Below, one piece after another: positions 12,207 through 24,315 of a DNA stretch of 64,000 nucleotides. The stretch spans positions 62,001 to 126,000 of the forward strand of contig NZ_WEGK01000008.1 in assembly GCF_009604405.1 (NCBI RefSeq). Reading direction: 5' to 3'. Position 1 is the first letter of the stretch; each line of letters begins with the position of its first letter. The notes beneath the pieces are model-generated. The model worked only from the letters and a program-made list of their open reading frames with translations, was not told the origin of the DNA and searched no databases. The translations under genes and the position numbers were made by a program. This stretch comes from Nocardia macrotermitis (GTDB taxonomy: Bacteria > Actinomycetota > Actinomycetes > Mycobacteriales > Mycobacteriaceae).

Positions 12207-13043
12207 TCAGTTACCGGAGAAGTTCTCGGGGAACCAGGTGTTGTGGCTCGCGCCGCCGTCGACGTAGATGATCGACCCGGTGGTGCCGGGCAGCCAGTCC
12301 GAGAGCAGCGTGACGATCGAGCGGGCCACCACGGTCGGGTCGTCCACGTTCCAGCCGATCGGCGACGCGCCGTCCCAGTAGGTGTTCAGCATGTTGAGCT
12401 GCTTGGCGTCATCGGTCGCGGTGCCCGCGATCGCCTTGGCCGCAAGGGTTTTGATCGGACCCGCGGCAATCAGGTTGGAGCGGACCCGCTTGGCCTCGCC
12501 CACCTCCCGCGCGACGTACCGGTTCACCGACTCCAGCGCGGCCTTGGCCACACCCATCCAGTTGTAGAACGGCATCGCGGTGCGCGGATCGAAGTCCATG
12601 CCGACGATGGAACCGCCCTCGTTCATGGCGGGCAGCACCGCGCGCGCGAGCGAGGCGTAACTCCAGGCCGAGATCTCGAACGCCTTGGCCGCGTCCGAAC
12701 CCGGACCGTCCAGGAACGGCAGCGCCTCGGGACCCATCAGGGTGCGCGGGGCGAACGCGATCGAATGCAGCACGCCGTCCACACCCTCGGGCGCGTGCTC
12801 GCGGATCCGGTCGGCCAGGCCCGCCAGATCCTCCTCGCTGGTCACGTCCAGGCCGATGGCCGGGGGGACTTCCTGCGGCAGCCGCTTGGCGATCCGGTCG
12901 ATCAGCCGCAGCCGCTCCGGAATGCCCGTGATGATCACCTTCGCACCCTGTTCCTGTGCGACCGCGGCCGCGTGGAACGCGATCGACGAATCGGTGATGA
13001 TCCCGGTGATCAGTACGGTCTTGCCATCGAGCAATCCGCCCAT
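12207..13043 (-). CDS. inhA: NADH-dependent enoyl-ACP reductase InhA
   Basis: A 278-residue enoyl-ACP reductase of the FAS-II mycolic acid cycle, reducing long-chain 2-enoyl-ACP with NADH. The cofactor loop 'GIITDSSIAFH' (14-24) includes the residues seen in mycobacterial InhA, with S94 conserved. The catalytic pair is Y160 and K167 (FYNWMGVAK), offset by two from M. tuberculosis Y158/K165. The ATG at 13043 has a good site (GAGGAGAA, 8-9 nt upstream). It lies 76 nt after fabG1. This is the isoniazid/ethionamide target in mycobacteria. Confidence 0.96.
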   Translation of the reverse strand: MGGLLDGKTVLITGIITDSSIAFHAAAVAQEQGAKVIITGIPERLRLIDRIAKRLPQEVPPAIGLDVTSEEDLAGLADRIREHAPEGVDGVLHSIAFAPRTLMGPEALPFLDGPGSDAAKAFEISAWSYASLARAVLPAMNEGGSIVGMDFDPRTAMPFYNWMGVAKAALESVNRYVAREVGEAKRVRSNLIAAGPIKTLAAKAIAGTATDDAKQLNMLNTYWDGASPIGWNVDDPTVVARSIVTLLSDWLPGTTGSIIYVDGGASHNTWFPENFSGN

Positions 13044-13119
13044 GAGTTGTCGGTTCTCCTCGTTCTCGAGATTCTCGCCGGGCCCTACGGTCCGGCAGCC
13101 GGACGTGCAGATATTTTGC

Positions 13120-13836
13120 TCAGTGCCCCATGCCGAGGCCACCATCGACCGGGATGATCGCGCCGGAAATGTAGGCGGCGTCGTCCGAGGCCAGGAAGCT
13201 GATGGCGGCGGCGACATCCTTCGGATCACCGATGCGACCGGCCGGAATCGCCTTGAGGGCGACTTCCTTCATCTCGTCGGTCATGTCCTCGCGGGTCATG
13301 TCGGTGTCGATGAAACCGGGCGCGACGACATTCGCGGTGATGTTGCGCGAGCCGATCTCGCGGGTGATCGCCCGGGCCATACCGACCAGACCCGACTTGG
13401 CGGCGGCGTAGTTCACCTGTCCGGCCATACCGATCTGGCCGACCACCGAGCCGAGGAACACGATCCGGCCCCAGCGCGCCCGCAGCATCGCGCGGTTGGC
13501 CCGCTTGGCCACCCGCCACGCACCGGTCAGGTTCGCGTCGATGACGCGCGCGAACTGCTCCTCGCTCATCCGCATCAGCAGCGTGTTGTCCACGATGCCC
13601 GCGTTGGCGATCAGCACCTCCACCGCACCCTGATGCGCCTCGACCTCGCTGAATGCGCGATCGATCGATTCCGCGTCCGTCACATCGCATTTCATGCCGA
13701 ACAGCCCGTCCGGCACTCCCGAGCCACGATGGGTGACCGCGACCTTGTGTCCGTCGGCGGCGAGCCGCTGCGCGACCGCGAGTCCGATGCCGCGATTGCC
13801 ACCGGTGACGAGTACCGACCTGGAAGTTGTAGGCAT
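13120..13836 (-). CDS. fabG1: 3-oxoacyl-ACP reductase FabG1/MabA
   Basis: A 238-residue short-chain dehydrogenase reducing beta-ketoacyl-ACP with NADPH in FAS-II. The TGGNRGIG cofactor motif is at 11-18, NAG at 78-80, and the catalytic S130, Y143 and K147 are in place. 'GLGMGH' at the C-terminus matches the MabA type. It heads the fabG1-inhA-hemH unit. A terminator-like hairpin and a perfect palindrome separate it from the upstream VWA gene, so it should have its own promoter. No clear Shine-Dalgarno site precedes the ATG. Confidence 0.95.
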   Translation of the reverse strand: MPTTSRSVLVTGGNRGIGLAVAQRLAADGHKVAVTHRGSGVPDGLFGMKCDVTDAESIDRAFSEVEAHQGAVEVLIANAGIVDNTLLMRMSEEQFARVIDANLTGAWRVAKRANRAMLRARWGRIVFLGSVVGQIGMAGQVNYAAAKSGLVGMARAITREIGSRNITANVVAPGFIDTDMTREDMTDEMKEVALKAIPAGRIGDPKDVAAAISFLASDDAAYISGAIIPVDGGLGMGH

Positions 13837-13869
13837 AGCGCCAAACTTAACGCGTCGGTACCGAAACGC

Positions 13870-13889
13870 CTACCGCGGGGGCGCGGTAG
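13870..13889. promoter_or_regulatory. Perfect 8-bp inverted repeat in the fabG1 upstream region
   Basis: CTACCGCG-GGGG-CGCGGTAG, 34 nt upstream of the fabG1 ATG. The arms are perfectly complementary. In DNA it could be a repressor operator; in RNA it would form a tetraloop hairpin in the fabG1 leader. Confidence 0.45.
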
Positions 13890-13920
13890 ACCCCCGCCGA
13901 TCGGATCCGGATACGACGAC

Positions 13921-13960
13921 GGACGCCGCCCGCATCGCCCGAGGCGATGGGACGGCGTCC
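13921..13960 (-). terminator. Probable terminator of the moxR-DUF58-VWA operon
   Basis: GGACGCCG (13921-13928) pairs with CGGCGTCC (13953-13960). A further inner stem CATCGCC / GGCGATG is interrupted by a small bulge. It lies 36 nt past the stop of the VWA gene on the minus strand. There is no T-run, as is common in actinobacteria. Confidence 0.55.
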
Positions 13961-13995
13961 GCCACAACGATTTTCGCGCCGCGACCGGCTGCCGA

Positions 13996-14997
13996 TCAGG
14001 GCAGGCGCTGGCGGTACACCAGCCCCACCACCACACCGATCGCGGTGATCAGCAGACCCAGTAGCAGCCACGGCCGGCTGGCATCGCCGACCACCCGTTC
14101 GTACCCGATCTGGCTCTGCAACTTGTCGTACGCGTTGTTGAGTTCCTGGAGCGAGGTCGCGGTGAAGAACTGCCCACCGGACAGATCGGCCACCTTGTGC
14201 AACGCGTCGTCGTCGACCGGCACCGGCTGCCCCTTGGAACCGCCCGAACCGTCCGGAATGTCGACCACACCCCACTGGGTGCCGAACGAGATCGTCGAGA
14301 TCGGCACGCCCTTTTGCTTGGCCAGTCGCGCGGCCACGAACTCGTGCCGGGGGTTGTCCACGTCGTCCGAGTCCGGCACGGTCTGCTTACCGTCGGACAT
14401 CAGCACGATGCGGGCGGGCGGCGGCGAGGACGATCCGCCCAGCACCGTGGCGAGGGTGTCGATCGCGCTGAGGCTGGTGAAGATGCCCTCACCGGTCGCG
14501 GTGCGTTCGGCGAGTTGCAGATTATTCACCGCCGCCTTGACCGTGTCGTGGTTGGTGGTCGGGTTGACCAGCAGCGAGGCGGTTCCGGCGAAACTGACCA
14601 GCCCGAGGTTGATACCGTGCGGCATCGAATCGATGAACCGCCCCGCCGCCTCCTTCGCCGCCTGGATGCGACTCGGCTTGACGTCGGTGGCCTCCATCGA
14701 CAGCGAGACGTCTATGGCCAGTACCACGGTGGCACGGTTGCGCGGCACCTTCTTGGACATGGTCGGCCCGGCCGCGGCCACGGTCAGCAGCACGAGTCCG
14801 ACCAGCATCAACGCCACCGGGGCGTGCCGCCACGCACTGGGTCCCTTCGGGCTCACGCCCTCCAGCAACTCCATGTTCGCGAAGCGGAGCATGTGCCGTT
14901 TGCGACGGCGTTGCACGGCCACGTACAGCAGCGCGATCAGCGCGATGACGACCAGGAACAGCAGCCAGATCGACGCGGTGAAGTGCGAAATACTCAC
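13996..14997 (-). CDS. VWA-domain membrane protein (BatA/Rv1481-like)
   Basis: A 333-residue protein with an N-terminal helix (8-28), a second one near 60-80, and a C-terminal one (310-328). Between them is a von Willebrand A domain with the MIDAS motif DVSLSM (about residue 96) and 'LMSDGKQT'. Such proteins act with MoxR ATPases and DUF58 proteins in metal- and ATP-dependent assembly of extracytoplasmic or envelope complexes. The GTG start at 14997 overlaps the DUF58 stop by four bases (GTGA), so the two are translationally coupled. It is the last gene of the operon. Confidence 0.9.
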   Translation of the reverse strand: MSISHFTASIWLLFLVVIALIALLYVAVQRRRKRHMLRFANMELLEGVSPKGPSAWRHAPVALMLVGLVLLTVAAAGPTMSKKVPRNRATVVLAIDVSLSMEATDVKPSRIQAAKEAAGRFIDSMPHGINLGLVSFAGTASLLVNPTTNHDTVKAAVNNLQLAERTATGEGIFTSLSAIDTLATVLGGSSSPPPARIVLMSDGKQTVPDSDDVDNPRHEFVAARLAKQKGVPISTISFGTQWGVVDIPDGSGGSKGQPVPVDDDALHKVADLSGGQFFTATSLQELNNAYDKLQSQIGYERVVGDASRPWLLLGLLITAIGVVVGLVYRQRLP

Positions 14998-15988
14998 TGA
15001 GGGGGTACCTGCCCGGTCGGGGCGCCGAAGGTGTGGCGCCGGGTGGACACGAACCGGACCACGTCCGAGATCCAGTCACGATCGGTGCGCAACCGCATCA
15101 CCGGCGCGCCGCAGCTGCGCAACTCGGACTCCACCTGGCGACGGTGCAGCTGCGCGGCTCGCGTGAAATCGGCTCGCAGCGTGGGGGTTACGGTGAATTC
15201 ACGGGTGTGGCCGGTCTCCGGATCGTGCAGCACGACGTCACCGACGCCGGGCAGATCCAGATCCAGCGGATCGAGCACCTCCACGGCGAGCAGATCGTGC
15301 CTGCCCGAGACCGCGCGCAGCGACCGCTGCCAGTCCAGATCCCCCAGGAAATCCGAAATCACCACGGCCAGACCGCGTTTGCGTTGCGGACGACGCAGCG
15401 ACTCGATCGCGCCGCGTAGATCTCCGCGCACGCCGTCCGCGGCGCGCGGGGTGGTGGCGATCCGGCGCAGCATCGCCTGCGCGTGCATGCGCCCGCTGCG
15501 AGCGGGCAGCCGGACCAGCCGGTCGCCGGTGGCCACGATCGCGCCGATCCGGTTACCGCCACCGCTGGTCAGATGGGTGATCGCGGCCGAGGCGGCGACC
15601 ACCAGATCGCGTTTCTGGCAGCCCGCGGTGCCGAAGTCCAGACTCGCGGACAGATCGATCACCAGCCACGTCTCGAGTTCGCGGTCCGCGATCATCTGCC
15701 GCACGTGCGGATGGGTGGTGCGGGCGGTGACCGACCAATCCATCTGTCGCACATCGTCACCCGGCTGATACAGCCGCGCGTCGCCCGGCTCCGAACCGGG
15801 TCCGGGAATCAGGCCGAGGTGATCACCGTGCAGCACGCCGTCCAGGCGACGCCGCACGGTCAGCTCGAGCGTTTTCAACGCCGCGGTCAGCCGCGGGTCG
15901 GTCAGGTCCCCGCCCCGGAAGGACGGCGGAGCATGAGTGGGGGAATTCGACGAGATCGTCACCGGCGCAACCGAATCCACACCGCGCC

Positions 15989-15992
<4 letters not shown>
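14994..15992 (-). CDS. DUF58 domain protein (MoxR partner)
   Basis: A 332-residue protein with the DUF58 signature 'PGDARLYQPGDDVRQMDWSVTARTTHPHVRQMIADRELETWLVIDLSASLDFG' and a VWA-like fold containing 'DLSAS' and 'VVISDFLGDLDW'. In this family the protein links a MoxR AAA+ ATPase to VWA membrane proteins. The GTG start at 15992 overlaps the MoxR stop as GTGA, and its own stop overlaps the next gene in the same way. Translational coupling of all three points to fixed stoichiometry. Confidence 0.9.
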
Positions 15993-17170
<1,178 letters not shown>

Positions 17171-17423
17171 CAAACTCCCCGCTTTCACGTCGGTCTTTGT
17201 GCGTGCTGCCACAACTATTCCAGGTTCGGGCCCATGGTGCCGCAACCGGGCTGCGTGTTGTCTCCGGGCCCACCGGCGGGTGCGACCGCGCGATTCCCGG
17301 CCTCCCCGCCCTGCCGGACACCGTACGCGCCGACCACCGCGAGCGGCCACCGAGATCTCGAAGCGCGAGCGCCGCATCGACACTCGACCGAATGCCCGGG
17401 CAGTCGGCCCGACGCGCCGGGGC

Positions 17424-18839
17424 TCAGCTGATCAGGCGTACGGCCTTGGGCATGATGCCGCTGGTGCGCACGGCCGTAACCCGCACCACCTCACCGGATT
17501 CCGGCGCCTCGAGCATCTTCCCGTTGCCCAGATACAGCGCCACGTGCTCGCTGCCGTTGCGTCCCCAGAACAGCATGTCGCCGCGTTCACGTTGTGCCAC
17601 AGGCACTTTGGTGCCCATCTGATACTGGTAACCGCTGTAGTGCGGCAGTGAGATGCCGACCCCGGCGAAGGCGTAGACCATCAGGCCCGAACAGTCGAAG
17701 CCGATCTTCTTGTAGTCGCCGTACTTGTCCGCGACGCCGCCGTCGTGGATGCCCTTGGTGGGTCCGTCGCCGTTGCCGCCGCCCCAGGCGTAGGTGACGC
17801 CGAGTTGCGACATCGCCCGGTCGACCACCATTTCGATCAGTTCCGCGGGTGTCCCGTCCGGACGCGACGGCTTGCTGGGCATGGATTTGTGCGTGCCCGA
17901 ATCGTCGCCGAGTTCGGTGTGCGAGGTGTCGCCGTCGCCGAGCTGCGCGGCGCGCTCGCGGGCCGCGGCGTCGGAGGCGGCGCGCACCGCGGCGGTCGCG
18001 GCAGCCGCGGCGGCGGCGAGTTCCTCGGCGCGGCGCTGGCGATCCCAGTCCTCGTATGCGGCGCGCTCACCCTGCAGGCCCGCGACCTGCTGACGCGCCG
18101 CGTCCAGGCGCTGCTGGGCGACGTCGCGCTGGGTGACCAGGGCGTTGCGCTGCGCGGTCTGCTCGTTCACCGCCGCCTCCGCGGCACTGACCGCGGTCTC
18201 GGCCTCGGACTTCTTCGTCTGCGCGGTCGCCGCGGCGGTATCTGCGACCTGTTTGGCCTGGCGCGCCGCCGAATCGGCGTTGGCGCGCTCGATCTGCGCG
18301 TGCCGCATACCGTTCAACGCGCTGTCCTGCGAGGTGGAGGCCACGCTCAGCATTTGCGCACGCTCCAGCGATTGCGCCGGACTGCCACCGGAGAGGTAGT
18401 TGACCATCGAGTCCGAGCCGGGGCTCATATAGGCCTGTTCGGCGAATTTGTCGAAGTTGGTGCGGGCCAGATCCACCGCCGTCGCCGAGGCCACGAGCGC
18501 GCGCTGCGTTCCGGTGACCGCCGCCGCGGCGGTATCGGCCTGGTCCCGGGCGGTTTGCAGATCGACCAGCGCCTTGTTCACGGCCTCGCGTTTGGCCGCG
18601 ACGACCGAATCCAGCTGCTGGATCTGCTGGCCGACCGCGGCGACATCGTTGATCAGCGCGCTGACCTGGCCGATCCCGCTGGTCACCTGGGCGCCTGCGG
18701 CGGCGATGTCGTTATCGCTCGGGTTCGGCGGCGGTGGCGGTACCGCTTCGGCGACCGGCGTCACCAGCAGCACCGTGGCCGCACACACCAGCAATCCCAG
18801 AGCGACTTTGAATGGCCCCCGTCGTACTGTCCCGGCCAC
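17424..18839 (-). CDS. ripA: RipA-like NlpC/P60 peptidoglycan hydrolase
   Basis: A secreted protein of about 471 residues. The N-terminus is a signal peptide (VAGTVRRGPFKVALGLLV ... TPVAEA). A long alanine-rich coiled coil (about 45-290) follows, as in RipA and PcsB-type hydrolases, where it controls activity. After a linker comes the NlpC/P60 domain with catalytic Cys in 'FDCSGLMVY', His in 'SEHVALYLG' and the third residue in 'KMLEAP'. It cleaves D-glutamyl-meso-DAP bonds during division. The GTG at 18839 lies 9 nt after GGGAGG; a GTG at 18845 is the alternative. Mycobacteria carry ripA and ripB here; this window has one copy. The leader is highly structured. Confidence 0.9.
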   Translation of the reverse strand: MAGTVRRGPFKVALGLLVCAATVLLVTPVAEAVPPPPPNPSDNDIAAAGAQVTSGIGQVSALINDVAAVGQQIQQLDSVVAAKREAVNKALVDLQTARDQADTAAAAVTGTQRALVASATAVDLARTNFDKFAEQAYMSPGSDSMVNYLSGGSPAQSLERAQMLSVASTSQDSALNGMRHAQIERANADSAARQAKQVADTAAATAQTKKSEAETAVSAAEAAVNEQTAQRNALVTQRDVAQQRLDAARQQVAGLQGERAAYEDWDRQRRAEELAAAAAAATAAVRAASDAAARERAAQLGDGDTSHTELGDDSGTHKSMPSKPSRPDGTPAELIEMVVDRAMSQLGVTYAWGGGNGDGPTKGIHDGGVADKYGDYKKIGFDCSGLMVYAFAGVGISLPHYSGYQYQMGTKVPVAQRERGDMLFWGRNGSEHVALYLGNGKMLEAPESGEVVRVTAVRTSGIMPKAVRLIS

Positions 18840-18870
18840 GCGCACCCACCTCCCTGGATCCACACTGCGG

Positions 18871-18899
18871 TTCCCGGGTGGCGAAGCGTCACCCGGGAA
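18871..18899 (-). promoter_or_regulatory. Strong hairpin just upstream of the ripA ribosome site
   Basis: A 13-bp stem (TTCCCGGGTGGCG pairing with CGTCACCCGGGAA, one G-T pair) with an AAG loop on the plus strand. It sits about 15 nt before the GGGAGG ribosome site of ripA. Its stability should affect initiation or transcript elongation. Confidence 0.6.
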
Positions 18900-18907
18900 G
18901 TTCACCT

Positions 18908-18934
18908 GGGGTGATAGGTATGCGTCATCACCCC
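18908..18934 (-). promoter_or_regulatory. Second hairpin in the ripA leader
   Basis: GGGGTGAT (18908-18915) is perfectly complementary to ATCACCCC (18927-18934), with an 11-nt loop. It lies 8 nt from the first hairpin. Confidence 0.5.
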
Positions 18935-18983
18935 ATGAGTATCAGCAACATCCCTGCTCAACATCAGTCGCTGTATACCCTTG

Positions 18984-19008
18984 TGACACTTCTTCCCCAA
19001 GAGTGTCA
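18984..19008 (-). promoter_or_regulatory. Third inverted repeat upstream of ripA
   Basis: TGACACT (18984-18990) and AGTGTCA (19002-19008) are perfect arms; with one bulged base the stem extends inward by CTT/AAG around a CCCC loop. It is either an RNA hairpin or, since it may lie near the promoter, a protein-binding site. Confidence 0.45.
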
Positions 19009-19277
19009 TTCGAAACCGTACGACACATGAGTCCCGGATAGAACACACACGACGTAATCACATTCGCGTAATTTGACGATTGCCTACCAATAGCTGTATG
19101 CACTGCCGGAAATTCGCCAGGAAACCGACCGTTCGCCCGATTTCGCCGGAAAGCGCCGGATTCGGGTACGCGGAACCGGATCACCCGGCAGCCGTCTCGG
19201 CGGAATCCCGCACCGGCTCGACGCGCCGGGGTCGACTACCGACGGACTCGACAACGTCCGCGTCCATTCACGAGAAC

Positions 19278-19303
19278 GGCCGCCGCGATCATCCGCGGCG
19301 GCC
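19278..19303 (-). terminator. Terminator hairpin downstream of the TPM-like gene
   Basis: GGCCGCCGCG and CGCGGCGGCC, perfect 10-bp arms with loop ATCATC, 38 nt beyond the stop of the gene ending at 19342. It prevents read-through towards ripA. Confidence 0.65.
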
Positions 19304-19341
19304 GACGAATCCGGCCGGAACCGGCCGGGAAGAGATTCGAA

Positions 19342-19890
19342 TCAGCGGATCGGGTCACCCGCGACGTGAGTCGCCGCCGCATCCGCCCGCCGCCGCTTGA
19401 CCAGGTACAGCCCCCCGGTCACCACCAGCAGGCCCGCCAGCAGCACGTACGTGAACACCGTCCACGAGATGATCGGATTCGCCTCGAGGCTCTGCACGAA
19501 CGCGCGCGTGGCCTCCACACTGTGCCCGCCATGCCGGTTCTTGGCGATGTCCTCGGCCTTCTCCAGCCGGTAGCGGCTGAAGGTCTCGCTGTAGGTGCCC
19601 GCCCAGTCGTCGCTGAGCACCAGCACCGTGCCGTGCTCGGCCTTGCCGACCTCGGTGGCCAGATCGCGCAGGCTCGAATCCGGTGACGGATTGCCCGGTA
19701 CCACCACCACGCTCAGCGAAATCCCTTGATCCCGAGTATCCGCGACGACGGATTCGAGGTCGGACGGGTCGTCACCCTTGGGGACGTACACGTGATCCAT
19801 TGCCAGATGCGCGAGGATGGTGTCCACGTCGACCTCCGGCGGGATCTCCGCGGCGCTGGGGATACCAACCGAGGCAAAGGTGACGGTCAT
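19342..19890 (-). CDS. TPM-domain-like membrane protein (Rv1476-like)
   Basis: A 182-residue protein with a soluble N-terminal domain of TPM-phosphatase-like pattern ('ADTRDQGISLSVVVVPGNP', 'TVLVLSDDWAGTYSETFSRYRL') and one C-terminal membrane helix (about 145-168, ISWTVFTYVLLAGLLVV) followed by KRRR. It matches the position of Rv1476 between aconitase and RipA genes in mycobacteria. The start at ATG 19890 removes an upstream extension with no protein character. Function unknown; divergent from acn. Confidence 0.8.
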   Translation of the reverse strand: MTVTFASVGIPSAAEIPPEVDVDTILAHLAMDHVYVPKGDDPSDLESVVADTRDQGISLSVVVVPGNPSPDSSLRDLATEVGKAEHGTVLVLSDDWAGTYSETFSRYRLEKAEDIAKNRHGGHSVEATRAFVQSLEANPIISWTVFTYVLLAGLLVVTGGLYLVKRRRADAAATHVAGDPIR

Positions 19891-20066
19891 CTTCCATCCG
19901 GTCTCGTCGAGTCGCCAACCGGGGCGACTGGCTTCCAACACATGTCACATGATCCGCGCCGGAGCGGCGCGCGAAGCGAGGCTGCGCCGAAACGCATGGA
20001 TGCACAGTACGCGACCGGTGCATGATGTTTGCGGGCACGCCGCGCGGTATGCCCCCGAACGTTTCA

Positions 20067-20082
20067 CAGGACAAGCGTACTG
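20067..20082. promoter_or_regulatory. AcnR operator in the aconitase promoter
   Basis: CAGGACAAGCGTACTG is an exact fit to the published corynebacterial/mycobacterial AcnR motif CAGNAC-NNN-CGTACTG. It lies directly upstream of the TAGCCT -10 box (20084-20089), overlapping the -35 region, and the acnR gene lies just downstream of acn. AcnR would repress acn from here. Confidence 0.85.
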
Positions 20083-20083
20083 T

Positions 20084-20089
20084 TAGCCT
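20084..20089 (+). promoter_or_regulatory. -10 box of the acn promoter
   Basis: TAGCCT fits TANNNT and lies two bases after the AcnR operator. A transcript from about 20097 would have a 90-nt leader before acn and would begin at or next to an ATG of a five-codon ORF. Confidence 0.5.
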
Positions 20090-20096
20090 GGACAGC

Positions 20097-20114
20097 ATGA
20101 GGGCGCACAGCTGA
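20097..20114 (+). other. Possible leaderless five-codon upstream ORF (MRAHS)
   Basis: ATG AGG GCG CAC AGC TGA begins 7 nt after the -10 box, exactly where transcription should start, and ends 72 nt before acn. A small hairpin (GTCGCCG 20131-20137 with CGGCGAC 20153-20159) follows. It could be a leader peptide or chance. Confidence 0.3.
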
Positions 20115-20186
20115 TCGGGCCCTCGACCGCGTCGCCGACACAGCCCTGCCGGCGGCGACCTCACCGACGAGTGGAGCTGAAACTGT

Positions 20187-22985
<2,799 letters not shown>

Positions 22986-23023
22986 TACCGCTCGGTCGTC
23001 GGCCTCGCCGGCGAACGTGGTTG

Positions 23024-23059
23024 GGAGGGTGCACATCTCACTGGCGGAGTGCACCCTCC
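23024..23059 (+). terminator. Terminator between acn and acnR
   Basis: GGAGGGTGCAC (23024-23034) and GTGCACCCTCC (23049-23059), perfect 11-bp arms with a 14-nt loop, 38 nt after the acn stop. Confidence 0.65.
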
Positions 23060-23131
23060 ACCACCTTGTACCGTTGAACCCTGTGCTGATGAATCCCGAC
23101 GCAGGGCGCCGCATTCCGTTGGAGGAGCCCC

Positions 23132-23698
23132 ATGCCCAAGGTCAGTGAGGACCATCTCGCCGCCCGACGCAGCCAGATCCTGGACGGGGCGCGGCGCTGT
23201 TTCGCCGAATTCGGCTACGAGGGCGCCACCGTGCGCCGCCTCGAGGAGGCCATCGGGCTGTCGCGCGGCGCGATCTTCCATCATTTCCGCGACAAGGACG
23301 CGCTGTTCCTGGCCCTGGCCCAGGAGGACACCGAGCGGATGGCCGACATCGCGGCCACCCAGGGGCTGGTGCAGGTCATGCGGGAGATGCTGGCCGATCC
23401 GGCCCAGTACAACTGGCTGGGTACCCGGCTGGAGATCGCCCGGCGGCTGCGCACCGATCCGGAGTTCGCGGCGGGCTGGACCCAGCGTTCGGCCGAACTC
23501 ACCGCGGCCACCCTGGCCCGGCTCGAGCGGCGCAAGGCCGCGGGCGCGCTGCGCGACGACGTGCCCACCGATGTGCTGCTGGGCTATCTGGATCTGGTAC
23601 TGGACGGCCTGATCGCCCGGATCGCGTCGGGGCATACGAACGACAATCTCACCGCCGTGCTGGATCTGGTCGAGGCGTCGGTGCGGCGCAAGAGCTGA
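23132..23698 (+). CDS. acnR: TetR-family repressor of aconitase, AcnR
   Basis: A 188-residue TetR regulator. The HTH spans about residues 12-58 ('ILDGARRCFAEFGYEGATVRRLEEAIGLSRGAIFHHFRDKDALF'). The rest of the protein ('GLVQVMREMLADPAQYNWLGTRLEIARRLRTDPEFAAGW') matches what I know of AcnR of corynebacteria and mycobacteria, a citrate-responsive repressor of acn. The gene position after acn and the exact AcnR site in the acn promoter make the assignment firm. A terminator in the 146-bp gap suggests partial independence or read-through from acn. Confidence 0.93.
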   Translation: MPKVSEDHLAARRSQILDGARRCFAEFGYEGATVRRLEEAIGLSRGAIFHHFRDKDALFLALAQEDTERMADIAATQGLVQVMREMLADPAQYNWLGTRLEIARRLRTDPEFAAGWTQRSAELTAATLARLERRKAAGALRDDVPTDVLLGYLDLVLDGLIARIASGHTNDNLTAVLDLVEASVRRKS

Positions 23699-23895
23699 GC
23701 CCGAAAAAACGTCCCGCGATGGCACTCGATGCAAAAATGCACGCGTTGCATCATCGCAGCGAATGCGAATACGCATGAACTGCTGGCCGAATACGGCAGC
23801 TCGGGCGAAATGAATTCCGACCGGTCTCGGCAAATCGTGTCGAGCACCACTCCGGAATCGGAAATAGCGGTCGTTCACCGCACGTTCGCCAGGGT

Positions 23896-24312
23896 ATGAC
23901 CTTTGCTGTCCCCGTTACCGTGCGCGGCTACGAGCTCGATGTCAACGGCCATATGAATCAAGCCGTCTATCACCAATACGCCGAGCACGCCCGCTGGGAG
24001 GCGATGCGCGCCGCCGGTCTGGTGCCGGACAAGATGTTGCACGCCGGACTCGGACCGGTGGTGCTCGAGTCGACCGTCCGGCATCTGCGCGAATTGCATC
24101 TGGGCGACGAGGTCACCGTCACCTGCGAATTCGAATGGGGCGAGGGCAAGGTGTTCCGGATCAACCAGCAGATCCGCAAACTGGACGGAACGGTCTCCGC
24201 CGAGTTCGTCGTCGTCACCGGTCTGATGGATCTCACCGCACGCAAACTGGTCCCGAATCCGATCGAGCGGTTCCGCGAACTGTCCGAGTCCGCGGACATC
24301 CTGGGACTGTGA
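23896..24312 (+). CDS. Acyl-CoA thioesterase (4HBT hotdog fold)
   Basis: A 138-residue single hotdog-domain thioesterase. The motif 'ELDVNGHMNQAVYHQYAEHARWEAM' carries catalytic Asp15 followed by GHMN, as in the 4-hydroxybenzoyl-CoA thioesterase / YbgC family. The substrate acyl-CoA is unknown. The ATG at 23896 has a weak ribosome site. A perfect 14-bp palindrome follows its stop codon. Confidence 0.85.
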   Translation: MTFAVPVTVRGYELDVNGHMNQAVYHQYAEHARWEAMRAAGLVPDKMLHAGLGPVVLESTVRHLRELHLGDEVTVTCEFEWGEGKVFRINQQIRKLDGTVSAEFVVVTGLMDLTARKLVPNPIERFRELSESADILGL

Positions 24313-24315
24313 GGC

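Larger units (their letters stand above)
18840..19341. other. Long intergenic region between ripA and the TPM-like gene
   Basis: About 500 bases without a gene. On the minus strand it holds the ripA leader with three hairpins (18871-18899, 18908-18934, 18984-19008) and presumably the ripA promoter upstream of 19008. The far end holds the terminator of the neighbouring gene (19278-19303). I see no ORF with protein character and no match to the c-di-AMP (ydaO) riboswitch that precedes cell-wall hydrolase genes in some actinobacteria. Confidence 0.6.

Noticed and set aside
10491..13157. An 888-codon plus-strand frame through the repeat array, hemH and inhA
   Set aside because: Open because the 22-bp unit lacks stops in this frame and because it runs antisense to two well-supported genes.
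17171..17423. A missing ripB gene between ripA and moxR
   Set aside because: The 253-bp gap is too short for an NlpC/P60 protein and contains no fragment of one.
18846..19030. c-di-AMP (ydaO) riboswitch upstream of ripA
   Set aside because: Context is right, but the conserved purine-rich joining segments and the terminal GCUAACC-type element are not present; only generic stems are seen.
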